Shown here: positions 61,767-64,000 of the stretch, piece by piece
Position numbering within the stretch: position 1 is the first letter of the stretch
Layout: every line of letters starts with the position of its first letter
From: an uncultured Bacteroidales bacterium
Lineage (GTDB): Bacteria > Bacteroidota > Bacteroidia > Bacteroidales > UBA932
Reading direction: 5' to 3'
DNA: 64,000 nt
Assembly (NCBI GenBank): GCA_946403855.1
Contig: CAMJBH010000005.1
Coordinates: 1 to 64,000, forward strand
Made by a program: the position numbers and the translations under genes
Notes under the pieces: generated by a model
The model's input: only the letters and a program-made list of their open reading frames with translations
Told to the model about the DNA's origin: nothing
Database searches by the model: none

Positions 61767-61958
61767 CTAAATTCCTTTCCAAGGGTCATCGCCCAGCCAG
61801 GGGCGCTCGCCTATCCATGCTCCGGAGCCGAAACAGGAACGTATCGCCTGCCATACGAGACTGTCACCGCGATACATCTCCTGAACGGACCAGATTTCGC
61901 CGTTCGGACGGACCTTGTAGCGGGCCGTCATTTCCTTATTTGCACCACGGAACCTCAT
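61767..61958 (-). CDS. Small phage protein (63 aa), unknown function
   Basis: A 63-aa gene linking the collagen-like fibre and the giant adhesin. It overlaps the fibre stop by ATGA. The sequence is rich in Trp and Gly (IWSVQEMYRG, then GSGAWIGERPWLGDDPW) and has no signal or membrane segment. I recognise no family; a tail-fibre adaptor or chaperone is a guess from position. Confidence 0.6.
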   Translation of the reverse strand: MRFRGANKEMTARYKVRPNGEIWSVQEMYRGDSLVWQAIRSCFGSGAWIGERPWLGDDPWKGI

Positions 61959-62650
61959 TGGCTGACAACCTCATAGATGTTGTACGTCTTGTTGGGGTCC
62001 TTGGTGGTGAGGGCTTCCCACTCGTTTTCCGTCAGCCAGACTTCATCCATGCCCAGATTTGCAAGCCAGGCCGCGTATTCCTGCTCCGTGCCCTGATATC
62101 CCCCTTCCACGGCCAGCTCGTAGGCGCTCTTGCCGTTGGTCGGAAGGTATATCTTGGTGTAGATGGTGGAAGACGTGTTGTTGGTGTAGGATATGACCGT
62201 GCGGGACCAGAGCCATTTGCCAGCCTCCAGCGTGGGGATATTCTCGGACCACGACTCGGGGGCGGTCGCCTGGGCATCGCTCAGGCCGTAGCTGACGACG
62301 GAAGAGCTGACACCGATACCGTCGGCTCCGTCCTGCCCATCTTGGCCGTCGCGCCCGTCCGCACCCTTCAGGGCGGCAAGTTGCTCTTCCGTAAAGTCCT
62401 GATATGTGAACGCCGCGCCGGTCGCGCCACGGGATTCAGCGCCGGAATCCACATAAGCGTTTCCGCTCATGCTCCAGATGTACCAATGGCCGTTCGACCC
62501 GATATAGGGAGGTCTTACGATGGCGTGCAGCGGAACCTTCACGGAGCGGTTGTTGGCATCCGTGGCGATGGTATAAAGGCCCTCGAAGGTCGTTGCGGCG
62601 GGCAATCCGCTTATCGGTTGTAATTCAGCGTTCTCAACATCAATAGCCAT
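61955..62650 (-). CDS. Phage fibre protein with collagen-like segment
   Basis: A 231-aa protein. After an N-terminal beta domain there is a Gly-x-x run (GADGRDGQDGQDGADG, residues ~95-110), a trimerising feature common in tail fibres. The region after it (~115-165) contains 'LWSRTVISYTNNTSS', which matches the 'VWTRTVITYTDGSSTT' module of the large tail protein at 45991. It starts 12 bp after the distal tail gene. Its role is structural at the tail tip. Confidence 0.7.
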   Translation of the reverse strand: MAIDVENAELQPISGLPAATTFEGLYTIATDANNRSVKVPLHAIVRPPYIGSNGHWYIWSMSGNAYVDSGAESRGATGAAFTYQDFTEEQLAALKGADGRDGQDGQDGADGIGVSSSVVSYGLSDAQATAPESWSENIPTLEAGKWLWSRTVISYTNNTSSTIYTKIYLPTNGKSAYELAVEGGYQGTEQEYAAWLANLGMDEVWLTENEWEALTTKDPNKTYNIYEVVSQ

Positions 62651-62662
62651 AGCACTTCAATT

Positions 62663-63715
62663 TTAGAATGCAGGAATAATCGGTATCACTTTCCCGTCCT
62701 CGGTGATGACGAAGCCGCCATCCTCAGTTGCGAGAAAAAAACTGGCGCTGCCTTCCTCCTCGAACAGCGTAAGAGTTAAGTTGAACTTGAGCCAGATGCG
62801 CCCGTCACGGTAAAGGAACTCTTCGACCCTCTGGCTCTTGTAGAAGCTCTTGAAGGTCTTGCCGAGTGCCCGGATAAAGATGGACCGCGCCCCGGCGAGG
62901 GTCGGGTCCGCGCTCACTACAGACTTGGAAAGGTTGTACAGGAGCGCATCGTAATTCTGCCATACGCCGGAGGCAGCGCCCCGCATCAGGCAGTTGAGGG
63001 TGATGTCGCGGCCCTTATAGGTGACGGTCCCCTGGGCCTTGCTGCGTTTCCAGTTGGCAGAAACGCCCTCCACGGAGCCGCCGATGGTCTCGTATTCCTC
63101 GCTGTCGAAGGTATCTTCAGCATCGTTCAGCAGGGGGTTTTCGTCGTAGGTCGCCCCGCTGATGACAGAGGATTTGCGGATAAGCAGCGGCTTGACTTCC
63201 GCGCCCTTGATAACGGAGCTGATTGTGCCTTGCAGGACGCGCACTCCGTATCCGGAGAGCGGGACCTCATCAATGACATAATCGCGCTTCTCGGGTAGAC
63301 TGGAGGACGGCGCGACATAGGAGTAACCTTCCAGAGGCTTGTCAGCGGCGAACTGCACCTGCATGATGTGGAAGGTCCGGGCATACTGGATGCTCGGCAT
63401 GGATTCGAGGCGCAGGGTGCAGCTGCGGCCAATCTCCTGAAAGGTGAAGGAGCGCACCGGCTTGCCGCCCAGAAAGGCATAGAAGCCGTCGATATCCGCG
63501 ATGGTCCCCTTCAGGATGAATTTCAGGGTGACGGTCCGGGATTCGAGCAGGGGGTTGGAAAGGTCCGGCTCGTAGCCGTTCATTTCCTGCCAGTCGTTGC
63601 CGCCGACAGCCTTCATTTCAGGCCACTGCACCAGCGTCTTGTACGCATCTTTGGCAAGCGTGACGTTATATGTGGTGAGGATATTAACCCCGTCTATGTA
63701 TAGCTTGGTAATCAT
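62663..63715 (-). CDS. Phage distal tail (Dit-like) protein
   Basis: A 350-aa protein following the presumed tape measure, where siphophages encode Dit. The N-terminal 'LYIDGVNILTTYNVTLAKDAY' and 'RTVTLKFILKGTIADIDGFYAFL' fit the two-sheet hub domain, and the C-terminal half repeats a similar beta layout ('GTVTYKGRDITLNCLMRG'), consistent with a two-ring hub protein. Dit joins the tail tube to the tip fibres. It overlaps the upstream stop by ATGA. Confidence 0.7.
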   Translation of the reverse strand: MITKLYIDGVNILTTYNVTLAKDAYKTLVQWPEMKAVGGNDWQEMNGYEPDLSNPLLESRTVTLKFILKGTIADIDGFYAFLGGKPVRSFTFQEIGRSCTLRLESMPSIQYARTFHIMQVQFAADKPLEGYSYVAPSSSLPEKRDYVIDEVPLSGYGVRVLQGTISSVIKGAEVKPLLIRKSSVISGATYDENPLLNDAEDTFDSEEYETIGGSVEGVSANWKRSKAQGTVTYKGRDITLNCLMRGAASGVWQNYDALLYNLSKSVVSADPTLAGARSIFIRALGKTFKSFYKSQRVEEFLYRDGRIWLKFNLTLTLFEEEGSASFFLATEDGGFVITEDGKVIPIIPAF

Positions 63716-64000
63716 TTTATCTTCACTCCGCTGTCTATGATTGTACCTACGCCGCTCTTGATGTGTCCTGCCAAGGTCTTGACCTCGGAGAGCGTCTGGC
63801 GCATATCGTTGGTGTCCGAATGAATACCCTGCACATGCTCAAGGATGGCGGCGGTGTTCTGCACGACTGCGGCGTGCTGGCTCTTGATTTCCCGCACGTC
63901 CTCCTTCAGCTCGAAGGTATGGCTTTGTATGGTAGTCAGGCGGGCATTGCCCTCGTTGACAGAATCCTGCGTAGCGGTGATGCCCGTTCGCGTCTGGGCG
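63712..64000 (-). CDS. 3' end of a coiled-coil phage protein, probably the tape measure
   Basis: The frame is open to the right edge, so only the last ~95 residues are seen. They are a long polar helix with heptad spacing (QTRTGITATQDSVNEGNARL, then 'IKSQHAAVVQNTAAILEHVQ') and a short Gly/Ile end (SGVGTIIDSGVKIK). A tape measure directly before Dit is the usual siphophage order; a separate coiled-coil tail protein is possible. Confidence 0.6.
   Translation of the reverse strand, partial: AQTRTGITATQDSVNEGNARLTTIQSHTFELKEDVREIKSQHAAVVQNTAAILEHVQGIHSDTNDMRQTLSEVKTLAGHIKSGVGTIIDSGVKIK

Overview
The window is G+C-rich DNA from a member of the Bacteroidota, most likely a gut-type Bacteroidales. 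The evidence is a SusC/SusD pair, many short lipoprotein signals, promoters of the Bacteroidota type (TTTG, then TAnnTTTG), fimbrillin-like surface proteins and an rSAM/lipoprotein pair. I cannot assign a genus. Host chromosome runs from base 1 to about 43,160. A prophage, cut off by the right edge, fills 43,161-64,000.

Host part, left to right. (a) 1-15,436: a surface-glycan locus on the + strand with the end of a SusC transporter, SusD, and a group of secreted or lipid-anchored proteins. Four share a fimbrillin-like N-terminal domain, three carry a Fib_succ_major/lectin-like C-terminal region, and three carry ComEC-like metallo-beta-lactamase domains (two stand-alone, one fused). Two tiny homologous genes (43 and 42 aa) each sit directly before one of the lectin-like lipoproteins. 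(b) 15,439-20,904: hexuronate use (SDR mannonate oxidoreductase, mannonate dehydratase, GH2 hydrolase) facing a sialate O-acetylesterase-like enzyme. (c) 20,965-33,667: an SPFH protein, a REP-associated transposase (RAYT) with its palindromes, a GH106-type rhamnosidase, phosphoesterases, RNase H, an rSAM/lipoprotein pair, a serine-type sulfatase and a secreted FAD oxidoreductase. (d) 33,672-43,160: housekeeping genes (pfkA, exonuclease III, cysS, chromate transporter halves, a flippase-like membrane protein), a second RAYT with a truncated relic, a zinc-protease-like lipoprotein, and tRNA-Arg(TCT).

Prophage. A tyrosine integrase follows the tRNA on the + strand. All other phage genes that can be placed run leftward: the end of a likely tape-measure protein, distal tail protein, collagen-like fibre, a small protein, a giant 2,060-aa tail adhesin, Avd, reverse transcriptase, a carbohydrate-binding tail protein, a membrane protein, holin, a 1,878-aa tail hub/fibre, a small coiled-coil protein, GH108 endolysin and a membrane-anchored lysis-region protein.

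The main discovery is a complete diversity-generating retroelement (DGR) at 53,600-61,744. The last 107 bp of the giant adhesin (variable region, VR, 55,568-55,674) is a near copy of a 107-bp template (TR, 54,854-54,960). They differ at 18 positions, and every one is an adenine in the TR read on the coding strand; none of the 71 non-adenine positions differs. Thirteen of the 14 Asn codons of the TR reading frame are changed in the VR. An avd gene, a DGR-class reverse transcriptase and a 9-bp hairpin just beyond the VR complete the system. It should let the phage diversify its receptor-binding tip.
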